Shown here: positions 1 through 5,211 of the stretch, one piece after another
Layout: each line of letters opens with the position of its first letter
How positions within the stretch are numbered: position 1 is the first letter of the stretch
Source: Bacillota bacterium
GTDB taxonomy: Bacteria; Bacillota; Bacilli; Alicyclobacillales; SLC66
Length of the DNA stretch: 6,077 nt
Direction of reading: 5' to 3'
Assembly (NCBI GenBank): GCA_021821225.1
Contig: JAKACR010000174.1
Span: 1-6,077 of the forward strand
The notes under the pieces: model-generated
The model's input: the letters and a program-made list of their open reading frames with translations, nothing else
The model's database searches: none
What the model was told of the DNA's origin: nothing
Program-made: the position numbers and the translations under genes

Positions 1-362
1 CCACGGCCGAGTTTGTGCTGATCGTGGCGTTCACCTTTTTCTACACATACGTTCAGTTGAATCCCGAGCAACTGGCTGAACAGATGCAGAAAAACTCGGG
101 TTATATCCCTGGGGTGCGCCCCGGGAAGGCGACCGAGGAGTATCTCGTATGGATCATGAATCGCCTGTCGCTGGTCGGGGGCATGTTTCTGGCGGTGGTT
201 TCGGTGATACCGCTTGCCTTCATCCCTTTGACAGGACAGTCGAACCTGTCGTTTTATTTCGGGGGGACATCCATTTTGATCGTTGTTCAGGTGGCGCTGG
301 ATACCCTGCAACAACTGAGGGGCCAGACGCTGCAGCGCAGCTATCGGGGCTTCATTCGCTGA
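1..362 (+). CDS. secY: SecY preprotein translocase subunit, C-terminal part (5' end outside window)
   Basis: SecY forms the membrane pore of the Sec translocon, working with SecE, SecG and SecA. The reading frame is open from base 3 and gives 119 residues, roughly the last quarter of a protein usually about 420-430 residues long. Seen in order are a hydrophobic segment beginning AEFVLIVAFTFFYTY, the cytoplasmic loop with NPEQLAEQMQKNSGYIPGVRPG typical of SecY, a second membrane segment (LSLVGGMFLAVVSVIPLAFIPL), the FGGTS motif leading into the last membrane segment, and a basic tail ending YRGFIR as in Bacillus SecY. The TGA at 360-362 overlaps the SD of adk (361-367), consistent with one operon. 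The start is upstream of the window. Identification is firm from these motifs and from the adk-map neighbours. Confidence 0.97.
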   Translation, partial: TAEFVLIVAFTFFYTYVQLNPEQLAEQMQKNSGYIPGVRPGKATEEYLVWIMNRLSLVGGMFLAVVSVIPLAFIPLTGQSNLSFYFGGTSILIVVQVALDTLQQLRGQTLQRSYRGFIR

Positions 363-375
363 AGGAGTGTTCAGG

Positions 376-1029
376 ATGCAGGTGATTTTGCTGGGGCTTC
401 CCGGAGCTGGCAAAGGAACGCAGGCAGCGGGAATCGTGGAGGATTTCCACGTGCTCCATATCTCGACTGGCGACATGTTCAGGACGGCCGCCAAAGTGGG
501 CACGGGGCTTGGCGAGGAGGTCCGGCCGTATCTCGAAGGCGGGCTGCTTGTGCCGGACGGATTGACCATCCGTCTCGTCCGCGAACGCATCGCGCAAGCG
601 GACGCCGGGAATGGATTTTTGCTCGACGGCTTCCCGCGCACTGGACCGCAGGCGGCGGCGCTCGACGGGATGCTGGAAGAGGTCGGGAAGCCCTTGACAC
701 ACGTGCTGTATATGGAAGTCGCGCGGGATGAGCTGATGCGGCGCCTGACAGGCCGCTGGGTCTGCCCGGGATGCAGGGCGACCTACCATACTGTCTTTCA
801 TCCGCCGCACGTGGAGGGAATCTGCGACGAATGCGGCTTGCGCCTGGAACAACGGGCCGACGACCGGCCCGAAGCGGTGCGCGTGCGACTGGAGCAGAAT
901 TGGGACAACACGCAGTCGCTTGTCGCATTTTATGAGGCTCGCGGACTGCTCGCGCGCATCGCGGGCGAGCAACCGATCGATCAGGTGAGACTGGCGATCC
1001 GGCGGGCATTGCGAGGCGGTAGTCAATGA
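376..1029 (+). CDS. adk: Adenylate kinase, long form with zinc-binding LID
   Basis: Cytosolic enzyme that interconverts ATP + AMP and 2 ADP, setting adenylate balance. It has 217 residues, normal for the long bacterial form. Visible are the P-loop GLPGAGKGT (7-15), the AMP-site stretch STGDMFR (30-36), LDGFPRT (83-89) and the R-x-DD motif RADD (160-163). The LID carries four cysteines, C130-x2-C133-x16-C150-x2-C153, the structural zinc site common in Gram-positive adenylate kinases and absent in E. coli. I chose ATG 376 because GGAG at 364-367 lies 8 nt upstream and [15 protein letters not shown] matches the family start; an in-frame GTG at 367 sits inside that SD. The gene ends in a 4-bp ATGA overlap with map (1026-1029), implying coupled translation. 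The secY-adk-map order is standard in Bacillota. Confidence 0.98.
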   Translation: MQVILLGLPGAGKGTQAAGIVEDFHVLHISTGDMFRTAAKVGTGLGEEVRPYLEGGLLVPDGLTIRLVRERIAQADAGNGFLLDGFPRTGPQAAALDGMLEEVGKPLTHVLYMEVARDELMRRLTGRWVCPGCRATYHTVFHPPHVEGICDECGLRLEQRADDRPEAVRVRLEQNWDNTQSLVAFYEARGLLARIAGEQPIDQVRLAIRRALRGGSQ

Positions 1030-1775
1030 TTTTCGTAAAATCAGCGCGTGAATTGGAAATCATGCGGGAAGCGGGCAGAATCGTCGCCCAGACGCATGCC
1101 GAGATGAAAAAGCTCATCGCGCCGGGAATCACCACGCGAGAACTGGATGCCGCCGCCGACAGGGTGATCCGCGAGGCGGGCGCGACACCCTCCTTTAAAG
1201 GGTATCACGGGTATCCCGCGGCGATCTGCACCTCGGTTAACGAAGAACTGGTGCATGGGATACCGGGGACCAGGCGTCTTGCGGAGGGCGATATCATCTC
1301 GGTCGACATCGGCGCTCATTTTCGCGGATATCACGGCGATTCGGCGTGGACGTACCCGGTGGGGCGCGTCTCCTCCGAAGTGGATGAACTGCTGCAGGTC
1401 ACGGAGGAGTCGCTGTACGAAGGGCTTCGCATGGCGGTGGCAGGGAACAGGCTGCTGGATATTTCCCACGCGATCCAAAAGTTCGTCGAGGCCAGAGGCT
1501 TCTCGATTGTCCGCGATTATGTGGGGCACGGCATCGGCAGTGACATGCATGAAGAACCTCAGATTCCGAACTACGGCCCGCCCGGCAAGGGACCCCGCCT
1601 GCGTCCGGGAATGGCGCTGGCCATCGAACCGATGGTCAATGCCGGAGGTCCGGAAGTGCGGACGCTGTCGGACGACTGGACGGTCGTAACCATGGACGGT
1701 AGGCTGTGCGCACACTTTGAGCATACAGTTGCGATCGCGGAACAGGGCGCCGCAAGGATTCTGACGCTGCCGTAG
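1026..1775 (+). CDS. map: Methionine aminopeptidase, type I
   Basis: Cytosolic metalloprotease that removes the initiator methionine from new proteins after deformylation. It has 249 residues, the usual length for a type Ia enzyme without an N-terminal extension. The five metal ligands are all present: D94 (SVDIG), D105 (HGDSA), H168 (VGHGIG), E201 (AIEPM) and E232 (HFEHT). The substrate-site histidines H77 (HGIP) and H175 (MHEEP) are also there. ATG 1026 overlaps the adk stop as ATGA; GAGG at 1013-1016 inside adk is a plausible SD 9 nt upstream. It is followed after only 36 bp by infA. In B. subtilis a small KOW-domain gene lies between map and infA; it is missing here. Confidence 0.98.
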   Translation: MIFVKSARELEIMREAGRIVAQTHAEMKKLIAPGITTRELDAAADRVIREAGATPSFKGYHGYPAAICTSVNEELVHGIPGTRRLAEGDIISVDIGAHFRGYHGDSAWTYPVGRVSSEVDELLQVTEESLYEGLRMAVAGNRLLDISHAIQKFVEARGFSIVRDYVGHGIGSDMHEEPQIPNYGPPGKGPRLRPGMALAIEPMVNAGGPEVRTLSDDWTVVTMDGRLCAHFEHTVAIAEQGAARILTLP

Positions 1776-1811
1776 CAACACGTCCGCGGATGAGAAGAGG
1801 AGGTGGGGGAC

Positions 1812-2030
1812 ATGGCGAAAGATGACGTAATCGAGGTGGAGGGCAAGGTGATCGAGCCTCTGCCGAACGCCATGTTTCGCGTTGAACTGGAGAATGGGCA
1901 CAAGATTCTGGCTCATGTTTCCGGTAAGATACGGATGAATTACATTAAGATTTTACCCGGCGACCGTGTTACGGTAGAATTGTCTCCATATGACCTCTCG
2001 CGGGGGAGGATCACGTACCGATACAAATAG
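1812..2030 (+). CDS. infA: Translation initiation factor IF-1
   Basis: IF-1 is a single OB-fold protein that binds the A site of the 30S subunit and works with IF-2 and IF-3 in start-codon selection. The product is 72 residues, exactly the family length, beginning [11 protein letters not shown] and ending RGRITYRYK, nearly the same as Bacillus IF-1. Central motifs [10 protein letters not shown] and [13 protein letters not shown] are intact. I chose ATG 1812 because AGGAGG (1798-1803) lies 8 nt upstream and the family starts MAKDD; an in-frame GTG at 1803 is part of the SD itself. It sits between map and rpmJ, as in most Bacillota. A small GC-rich inverted repeat follows the stop directly. Confidence 0.98.
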   Translation: MAKDDVIEVEGKVIEPLPNAMFRVELENGHKILAHVSGKIRMNYIKILPGDRVTVELSPYDLSRGRITYRYK

Positions 2031-2031
2031 G

Positions 2032-2045
2032 GGCGCCGCAGCGCC
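2032..2045 (+). other. Small inverted repeat just after infA
   Basis: GGCGC (2032-2036) and GCGCC (2041-2045) form a perfect 5-bp stem with loop CGCA, starting one base after the infA stop. No T-run follows, so it does not look like an intrinsic terminator. It could slow 3' decay or be chance in GC-rich DNA; no function is assigned. Confidence 0.35.
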
Positions 2046-2072
2046 GCCGTCCCTCGATGGGAGGAGTCGACG

Positions 2073-2186
2073 ATGAAGGTTCGGCCGTCGGTCAAGCCGA
2101 TGTGCGAAAAGTGCAAGGTGATCCGTCGCAAGGGAAATGTGATGATCATCTGCGAGAATCCTAAGCACAAGCAGAGACAGGGTTAA
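2073..2186 (+). CDS. rpmJ: Ribosomal protein bL36, zinc-binding type
   Basis: bL36 is the smallest protein of the large ribosomal subunit and stabilises 23S rRNA through a zinc finger. The gene encodes 37 residues, the standard length, from [14 protein letters not shown] to PKHKQRQG. Zinc ligands are C11, C14, C27 and H32, so this is the C+ (zinc) paralogue, not the cysteine-free form used by some bacteria under zinc starvation. GGGAGGAG at 2059-2066 lies 6 nt before ATG 2073. The infA-rpmJ-rpsM order is the usual one. Part of the SD (GGGA, 2059-2062) could pair weakly with TCCC at 2050-2053, but four base pairs are not convincing. Confidence 0.97.
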   Translation: MKVRPSVKPMCEKCKVIRRKGNVMIICENPKHKQRQG

Positions 2187-2195
2187 TCCGGCGCG

Positions 2196-2215
2196 GCGCA
2201 AGGGCGGCCTTGCGC
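2196..2215 (+). promoter_or_regulatory. Perfect 8-bp hairpin in the rpmJ-rpsM gap
   Basis: GCGCAAGG (2196-2203) and CCTTGCGC (2208-2215) are perfect reverse complements around a GCGG loop. The hairpin begins 10 nt after the rpmJ stop and ends 31 nt before the rpsM start, leaving the rpsM SD (2233-2238) free. No T-run follows, so a terminator is unlikely. Placement at the head of the alpha-operon genes makes it a candidate leader element, for example for control by S4 (encoded downstream) or for mRNA processing. The structure is seen directly; the role is inferred. Confidence 0.5.
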
Positions 2216-2246
2216 ATGCAGGACCAGAAAATAGGAGGTGCAGAGT

Positions 2247-2615
2247 ATGGCTCGTATTGCGGGTGTGGACCTGCCGCGAGAGAAACGGATCGAGATCGGG
2301 CTCACCTATATCTTCGGCATCGGCCGGCCCACGGCCAACGCGATCCTGGCGCGGACCGGGGTCAATCCGGACACGAGGGTGCGCGATCTGACGGACGATG
2401 AGGTGCAGCGTCTGCGCGATGATATTGAAAGATCGCTCAAGGTCGAGGGTGATCTTCGGCGCGAGGTCGCGCTGAACATCAAGCGGTTGATCGAGATCGG
2501 CTCGTACCGCGGCATGCGCCATCGCCGTGGCCTCCCCGTGCGCGGCCAGCGCACAAAGACCAATGCGCGCACGCGCAAAGGGCCCCGGCGCACGGTTGCC
2601 GGCAAGAAGAAATAA
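2247..2615 (+). CDS. rpsM: Ribosomal protein uS13
   Basis: uS13 lies in the head of the 30S subunit and contacts tRNA and the 50S subunit at bridge B1. The product has 122 residues, normal for Bacillota, beginning [14 protein letters not shown]. The helix-two-turn-helix body includes [13 protein letters not shown] (18-30), and the S13 signature [19 protein letters not shown] lies at 85-103. The C-terminal basic tail [17 protein letters not shown] (106-122) is the tRNA-contacting arm. I chose ATG 2247 since AGGAGG (2233-2238) is 8 nt upstream and MARIAG is the conserved start; in-frame starts further upstream overlap the SD. The stop TAA (2613-2615) is shared with the rpsK SD AAGGAGG (2614-2620), so the two are probably translationally linked. 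Confidence 0.98.
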   Translation: MARIAGVDLPREKRIEIGLTYIFGIGRPTANAILARTGVNPDTRVRDLTDDEVQRLRDDIERSLKVEGDLRREVALNIKRLIEIGSYRGMRHRRGLPVRGQRTKTNARTRKGPRRTVAGKKK

Positions 2616-2627
2616 GGAGGCGAACAA

Positions 2628-3041
2628 ATGGCTACCAAGACGAAGCGCAAAGGGGCGGCGACAGCCGCCCGGCCGAAGCGTCGCGACCGGAAGAACATTG
2701 AGACGGGTATCGCCCATATCCGATCCACATTCAATAACACCATCGTCACCATCACGGATCCGTCCGGCAACGCGATCAGTTGGGCCAGCGCGGGTAATCT
2801 CGGTTTCAAGGGATCGCGCAAAAGCACGCCTTTCGCGGCGCAGATGGCGGCCGAGTCCGCCGCGCGAAACGCGATGGACCACGGCATGAAGACCGTGGAA
2901 GTGTATGTGAAAGGACCTGGCGCGGGACGCGAGGCGGCGATCCGTTCTCTGCAGGCGGCGGGGCTTGAGGTGTCGGCCATCAAGGACGTCACGCCCATTC
3001 CGCACAACGGGTGCCGTCCGCCCAAACGCCGCCGGGTTTGA
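2628..3041 (+). CDS. rpsK: Ribosomal protein uS11
   Basis: uS11 is a platform protein of the 30S subunit, near the E site and the mRNA exit. The product is 137 residues, slightly longer than the roughly 130 typical of Bacilli; the difference is in a lysine/arginine-rich N-terminal tail (residues 1-22). The body shows [18 protein letters not shown] (27-44), [10 protein letters not shown] (47-56), [18 protein letters not shown] (59-76) and the C-terminal S11 signature [18 protein letters not shown] (120-137). ATG 2628 has AGGAGG (2615-2620) 7 nt upstream, overlapping the rpsM stop. It is followed by a 93-bp gap before rpsD, the longest gap in the window. Confidence 0.98.
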   Translation: MATKTKRKGAATAARPKRRDRKNIETGIAHIRSTFNNTIVTITDPSGNAISWASAGNLGFKGSRKSTPFAAQMAAESAARNAMDHGMKTVEVYVKGPGAGREAAIRSLQAAGLEVSAIKDVTPIPHNGCRPPKRRRV

Positions 3042-3074
3042 GGAGCCCGGGGAAGGCGAACCATGTAGTGTAAC

Positions 3075-3099
3075 CCGCGCATTCCGGATTCATGCGCGG
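3075..3099 (+). promoter_or_regulatory. Perfect 8-bp hairpin in the rpsK-rpsD gap
   Basis: CCGCGCAT (3075-3082) and ATGCGCGG (3092-3099) pair perfectly around a 9-nt loop (TCCGGATTC). The hairpin ends 16 nt before the rpsD SD at 3116. The bases after it (catgcataaatc) have no T-run, so it is not a typical terminator. S4 of Bacillus is known to bind its own mRNA leader, and S4 of E. coli the alpha-operon leader, so an S4-linked role is a reasonable inference but unproven. An RNase processing or stability element is the alternative. Confidence 0.5.
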
Positions 3100-3115
3100 C
3101 ATGCATAAATCTACC

Positions 3116-3121
3116 AGGAGG
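3116..3121 (+). promoter_or_regulatory. rpsD SD site with unusually long spacing
   Basis: AGGAGG (3116-3121), extended to AGGAGGTG, is a full-strength SD, but 13 nt separate it from ATG 3135, against 7-8 nt for adk, infA, rpsM, rpsK and rplQ in this window. No closer SD exists, and the rpsD start is fixed by the conserved [16 protein letters not shown]-terminus. The wide spacing may lower initiation or depend on folding between SD and start. Confidence 0.7.
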
Positions 3122-3134
3122 TGTCCAAACTAGA

Positions 3135-3761
3135 ATGGCAAGATATACGGATCCCGTCTGTCGTCTCTGCCGCAGGGAAGGCGTGAAACTCTTCCTGAAA
3201 GGGGAACGCTGCTACTCTGACAAGTGCGCCATAGACCGCCGTTCGTACCCGCCGGGCCAGCACGGTCAGGGACGCAAACGCGCCAGCGAGTACGGGCTGC
3301 AATTGCGCGAGAAACAGAAAGCCCGCCGCGTGTACGGCGTGCTGGAAAAACAGTTCCGCGCCTATTATGCGGAGGCTGCACGCCGCAAGGGCATCACGGG
3401 CGACGCTCTGTTGCGGATGCTGGAGATGAGGATGGACAATGTGGTGTACAGGCTCGGCTTCGCGGCATCGCGCGCTGAGGCGAGACAACTGGTCAAGCAT
3501 GGGCACTTCCGCGTCGACGGTCGGCGCGTGGATATCCCTTCCTATCAGCTTAAAGTGAATCAGGTCGTTACACTCGATGAGAAGAGCGCGTCTTCGCCGC
3601 GGTTCAAGGAACTGCTGGAGTCTGCCGAATCGCGGAACGCACCCGCGTGGCTTGAGCGCGATGTCCCCGCCCGCCAGGCGAAAGTCGTGCGCGTTCCGGC
3701 GCGCGAAGAGATCGATGCGCCGGTGACCGAGCAGTTGATCATTGAGTACTACTCGCGTTAA
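3135..3761 (+). CDS. rpsD: Ribosomal protein uS4, zinc-binding (four-cysteine) type
   Basis: uS4 is a primary 16S rRNA binder that nucleates 30S body assembly, shapes the mRNA entry channel, and in several bacteria represses its own operon. The product has 208 residues. The N-terminal domain carries C9, C12, C26 and C31 ([10 protein letters not shown] and ERCYSDKC), a zinc site like that of Thermus S4; B. subtilis S4 lacks these cysteines. Next come YPPGQHGQ (38-45) and [11 protein letters not shown] (52-62). The S4 RNA-binding domain runs about 97-160 ([36 protein letters not shown]), and the C-terminus [10 protein letters not shown] is standard. The start is fixed by family alignment even though the SD is 13 nt away. 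In B. subtilis rpsD lies elsewhere in the genome; here it is between rpsK and rpoA, as in E. coli alpha operons and many Clostridia. Confidence 0.98.
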   Translation: MARYTDPVCRLCRREGVKLFLKGERCYSDKCAIDRRSYPPGQHGQGRKRASEYGLQLREKQKARRVYGVLEKQFRAYYAEAARRKGITGDALLRMLEMRMDNVVYRLGFAASRAEARQLVKHGHFRVDGRRVDIPSYQLKVNQVVTLDEKSASSPRFKELLESAESRNAPAWLERDVPARQAKVVRVPAREEIDAPVTEQLIIEYYSR

Positions 3762-3802
3762 ACCGGCTCGCTTCTGGCGGTATGGGCATCACCGGGCTGG
3801 AG

Positions 3803-3827
3803 CGTTGACCCTGAGGGAGGGTTAATG
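3803..3827 (+). promoter_or_regulatory. Hairpin covering the rpoA SD site
   Basis: Bases 3803-3812 (CGTTGACCCT) pair with 3818-3827 (AGGGTTAATG) over 10 positions, eight Watson-Crick and two G-U, around the loop GAGGG. The rpoA SD (GGAGGG, 3816-3821) is split between the loop and the stem, and the stem ends 2 nt before ATG 3830. Folding would hide the SD until a ribosome leaving rpsD, or another factor, opened it. The pairing is seen directly; a role in rpoA translation is inferred. Confidence 0.55.
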
Positions 3828-3829
3828 AG

Positions 3830-4777
3830 ATGATGATTGAGTTAGAACGGCCGAGAATCGACACGCAGAGCATCAGTGAGGACGGGAAGTACGGCAGGTT
3901 TGTCGTCGAACCGCTTGAGCGTGGCTACGGGACGACGCTTGGCAACTCGCTGCGCAGGATCCTGCTTTCCTCCATATCCGGGGCGGCTGCCACATCCGTG
4001 CGCATCGAGGGTGTGCTGCACGAATTTTCCACCATTCCGGGCGTCGTGGAGGATACGACCGAGTTTATTCTCAACATCAAGCGCCTGGCGCTCAAGATCC
4101 ACTCGGATGAGGTCAAGCGGCTGATCATCGACGCGGATCAGGCTGGCGATATCAAGGCTGGCGATATTCGCGTCGATTCGGATGTTGAAATCATGAACCC
4201 CGAATTGCATATCGCGACCGTGGCGCCGGGGGGCAGGCTGTACACGGAGATCATGGCGCAAAATGGGCGCGGCTACGTTCCTGCGCACCTGAACAAGCCG
4301 GAGGAACAGGAGATCGGCGTCCTGCCGATCGACAGCATCTTTTCACCGATCTACCGCGTCAACTACCAGGTTGAAAATACTCGTGTCGGGCAGATTACCG
4401 ATTATGACAAATTGACTCTGGAAGTATGGACGGACGGCAGTGTGCGCCCCGATGACGCCGTCAGCATGGCGTCCCAGATCATGATGGACCACCTGAACCT
4501 GTTTCTTGGTCTCACGGATCACGCGAGCGATGTGGATGTCGCAAGCGAGCGGGGAGAGGGCGGCAAGGATCGCGTTCTGGAAATGACCATTGAGGAACTC
4601 GACCTGTCAGTGCGGTCCTACAATTGTCTCAAACGCGCGGGGATCAATACGGTTCAGGAGCTCTGCTCCAAAACCGAGGAAGAAATGATGAAAGTGCGCA
4701 ATCTCGGGCGTAAATCGCTCGAAGAGGTGCAGGAGAAACTGGAGCGCCTCTCTCTTCATCTGCGTCCCGACGAGTGA
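3830..4777 (+). CDS. rpoA: DNA-directed RNA polymerase subunit alpha
   Basis: The alpha dimer scaffolds RNA polymerase assembly, and its C-terminal domain contacts UP elements and activators. The product has 315 residues from ATG 3830, or 314 (the B. subtilis length) from the adjacent ATG 3833; SD spacing (9 against 12 nt after GGAGG) slightly favours 3830. The N-terminal domain (about 1-232) contains [23 protein letters not shown] and the assembly arginine R43. A short acidic, glycine-rich linker follows (about 233-248). The C-terminal domain includes [22 protein letters not shown], with R262 and N265 matching DNA-contacting R265 and N268 of E. coli, and NLGRKS (291-296). A 13-bp direct repeat inside the gene encodes AGDI twice without changing length. 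The gap before it holds an SD-covering hairpin. Confidence 0.98.
   Translation: MMIELERPRIDTQSISEDGKYGRFVVEPLERGYGTTLGNSLRRILLSSISGAAATSVRIEGVLHEFSTIPGVVEDTTEFILNIKRLALKIHSDEVKRLIIDADQAGDIKAGDIRVDSDVEIMNPELHIATVAPGGRLYTEIMAQNGRGYVPAHLNKPEEQEIGVLPIDSIFSPIYRVNYQVENTRVGQITDYDKLTLEVWTDGSVRPDDAVSMASQIMMDHLNLFLGLTDHASDVDVASERGEGGKDRVLEMTIEELDLSVRSYNCLKRAGINTVQELCSKTEEEMMKVRNLGRKSLEEVQEKLERLSLHLRPDE
4140..4167 (+). repeat. Short direct repeat within rpoA
   Basis: AGGCTGGCGATAT occurs at 4140-4152 and again at 4155-4167, a period of 15 bp, so five codons repeat in frame (QAGDI then KAGDI). Compared from memory with Bacillus alpha, this stretch has the same length, so it does not appear to be an inserted copy. 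It lies in a variable part of the N-terminal domain. Confidence 0.7.
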
Positions 4778-4831
4778 AAACGGGCGTTCCGGATGGGAGA
4801 CTGGACATTTGTTCTGTGGGAGGTTCCTGCT

Positions 4832-5197
4832 GTGGGATATCGGAAGTTGAATCGCCGGACCGGTTCGCGTGAAGCGCTGTTCCGCAGCCTGGTGACGGAC
4901 CTCTTCTTGTACGGCCGCATTCGCACCACCGAGGCGAAGGCCAAGGAGTTGCGCAAACTGGCCGACAAGATGATCACGCTCGCCAAGCGCGACGACCTGC
5001 ATTCGCGCCGGCTTGCCGCCGTCTGGGTGAGGCCGGAGACGGCCAGCGCCGACGATGCGCAAAATGCGTTGCAAAAATTATTTTCTGAAATCGGACCGCG
5101 CTTTGCGGACCGCAACGGCGGGTATACGCGGATTTTGAAACTGGGACCGCGTCGCGGCGATGCGACGGAAATGGTCTATATCGAATTGGTCGAATGA
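4832..5197 (+). CDS. rplQ: Ribosomal protein bL17
   Basis: bL17 sits on the solvent side of the 50S subunit near the exit tunnel. The product is 121 residues (B. subtilis 120), starting [24 protein letters not shown]. It contains the L17 signature [17 protein letters not shown] (30-46) and ends [27 protein letters not shown] chose GTG 4832 because MGYRKL is the conserved start and GGGAGG (4818-4823) lies 8 nt upstream; an in-frame ATG at 4793 would add 13 non-conserved residues and has no SD. CTGTGGGA occurs at both 4814 and 4830, so SD and start regions share a short direct repeat. The TGA stop overlaps an ATG (5194-5197) that opens a five-codon mini-ORF leading to truA. The ecf transporter genes that follow rplQ in B. 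subtilis are absent. Confidence 0.97.
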   Translation: MGYRKLNRRTGSREALFRSLVTDLFLYGRIRTTEAKAKELRKLADKMITLAKRDDLHSRRLAAVWVRPETASADDAQNALQKLFSEIGPRFADRNGGYTRILKLGPRRGDATEMVYIELVE

Positions 5198-5211
5198 TCC
5201 GCCGGGCATGA
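5194..5211 (+). other. Five-codon mini-ORF linking rplQ and truA
   Basis: ATG ATC CGC CGG GCA TGA encodes MIRRA. Its start overlaps the rplQ stop as ATGA (5194-5197) and its stop overlaps the truA start as ATGA (5208-5211). truA has no SD of its own, so ribosomes ending rplQ might reach truA through this relay or by short-range scanning and re-initiation. The overlaps are seen directly; translation of the mini-ORF is unproven and it may be chance. Confidence 0.35.

Noticed and set aside
352..1916. Other long minus-strand open frames opposite adk and map
   Set aside because: They are shadows of well-supported genes on the + strand; codon bias of adk and map explains the lack of stops.
2031..2072. 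Attenuator hiding the rpmJ SD (TCCC 2050-2053 with GGGA 2059-2062)
   Set aside because: Only four base pairs with a 5-nt loop; too weak and too likely by chance.
1953..3005. Long minus-strand open frame of 350 codons opposite infA-rpmJ-rpsM-rpsK
   Set aside because: It lies antisense to four certain genes, its translation is rich in R, H, P and A as expected for a GC-rich shadow frame, and it has no recognisable domain.
3075..3110. Intrinsic terminator between rpsK and rpsD
   Set aside because: The stem is strong but is followed by catgcataaatc with no T-run.
3094..3110. Promoter -10 at GCATAAAT before rpsD
   Set aside because: The hexamer match is poor and no acceptable -35 lies at the right distance.
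3805..3832. TTGACC upstream of rpoA as a -35 box
   Set aside because: No -10-like hexamer lies 16-18 bp downstream, and the bases are better explained by the SD hairpin.
4793..4831. In-frame N-terminal extension of rplQ from ATG 4793
   Set aside because: The 13 extra residues ([13 protein letters not shown]) are unlike any L17 start, there is no SD before 4793, and GTG 4832 has a well-placed GGGAGG.
5160..5207. Earlier truA start at ATG 5160
   Set aside because: It would overlap rplQ by 38 bp and add 16 residues not seen in TruA; the family start is MTRLKITVVYDG at 5208.
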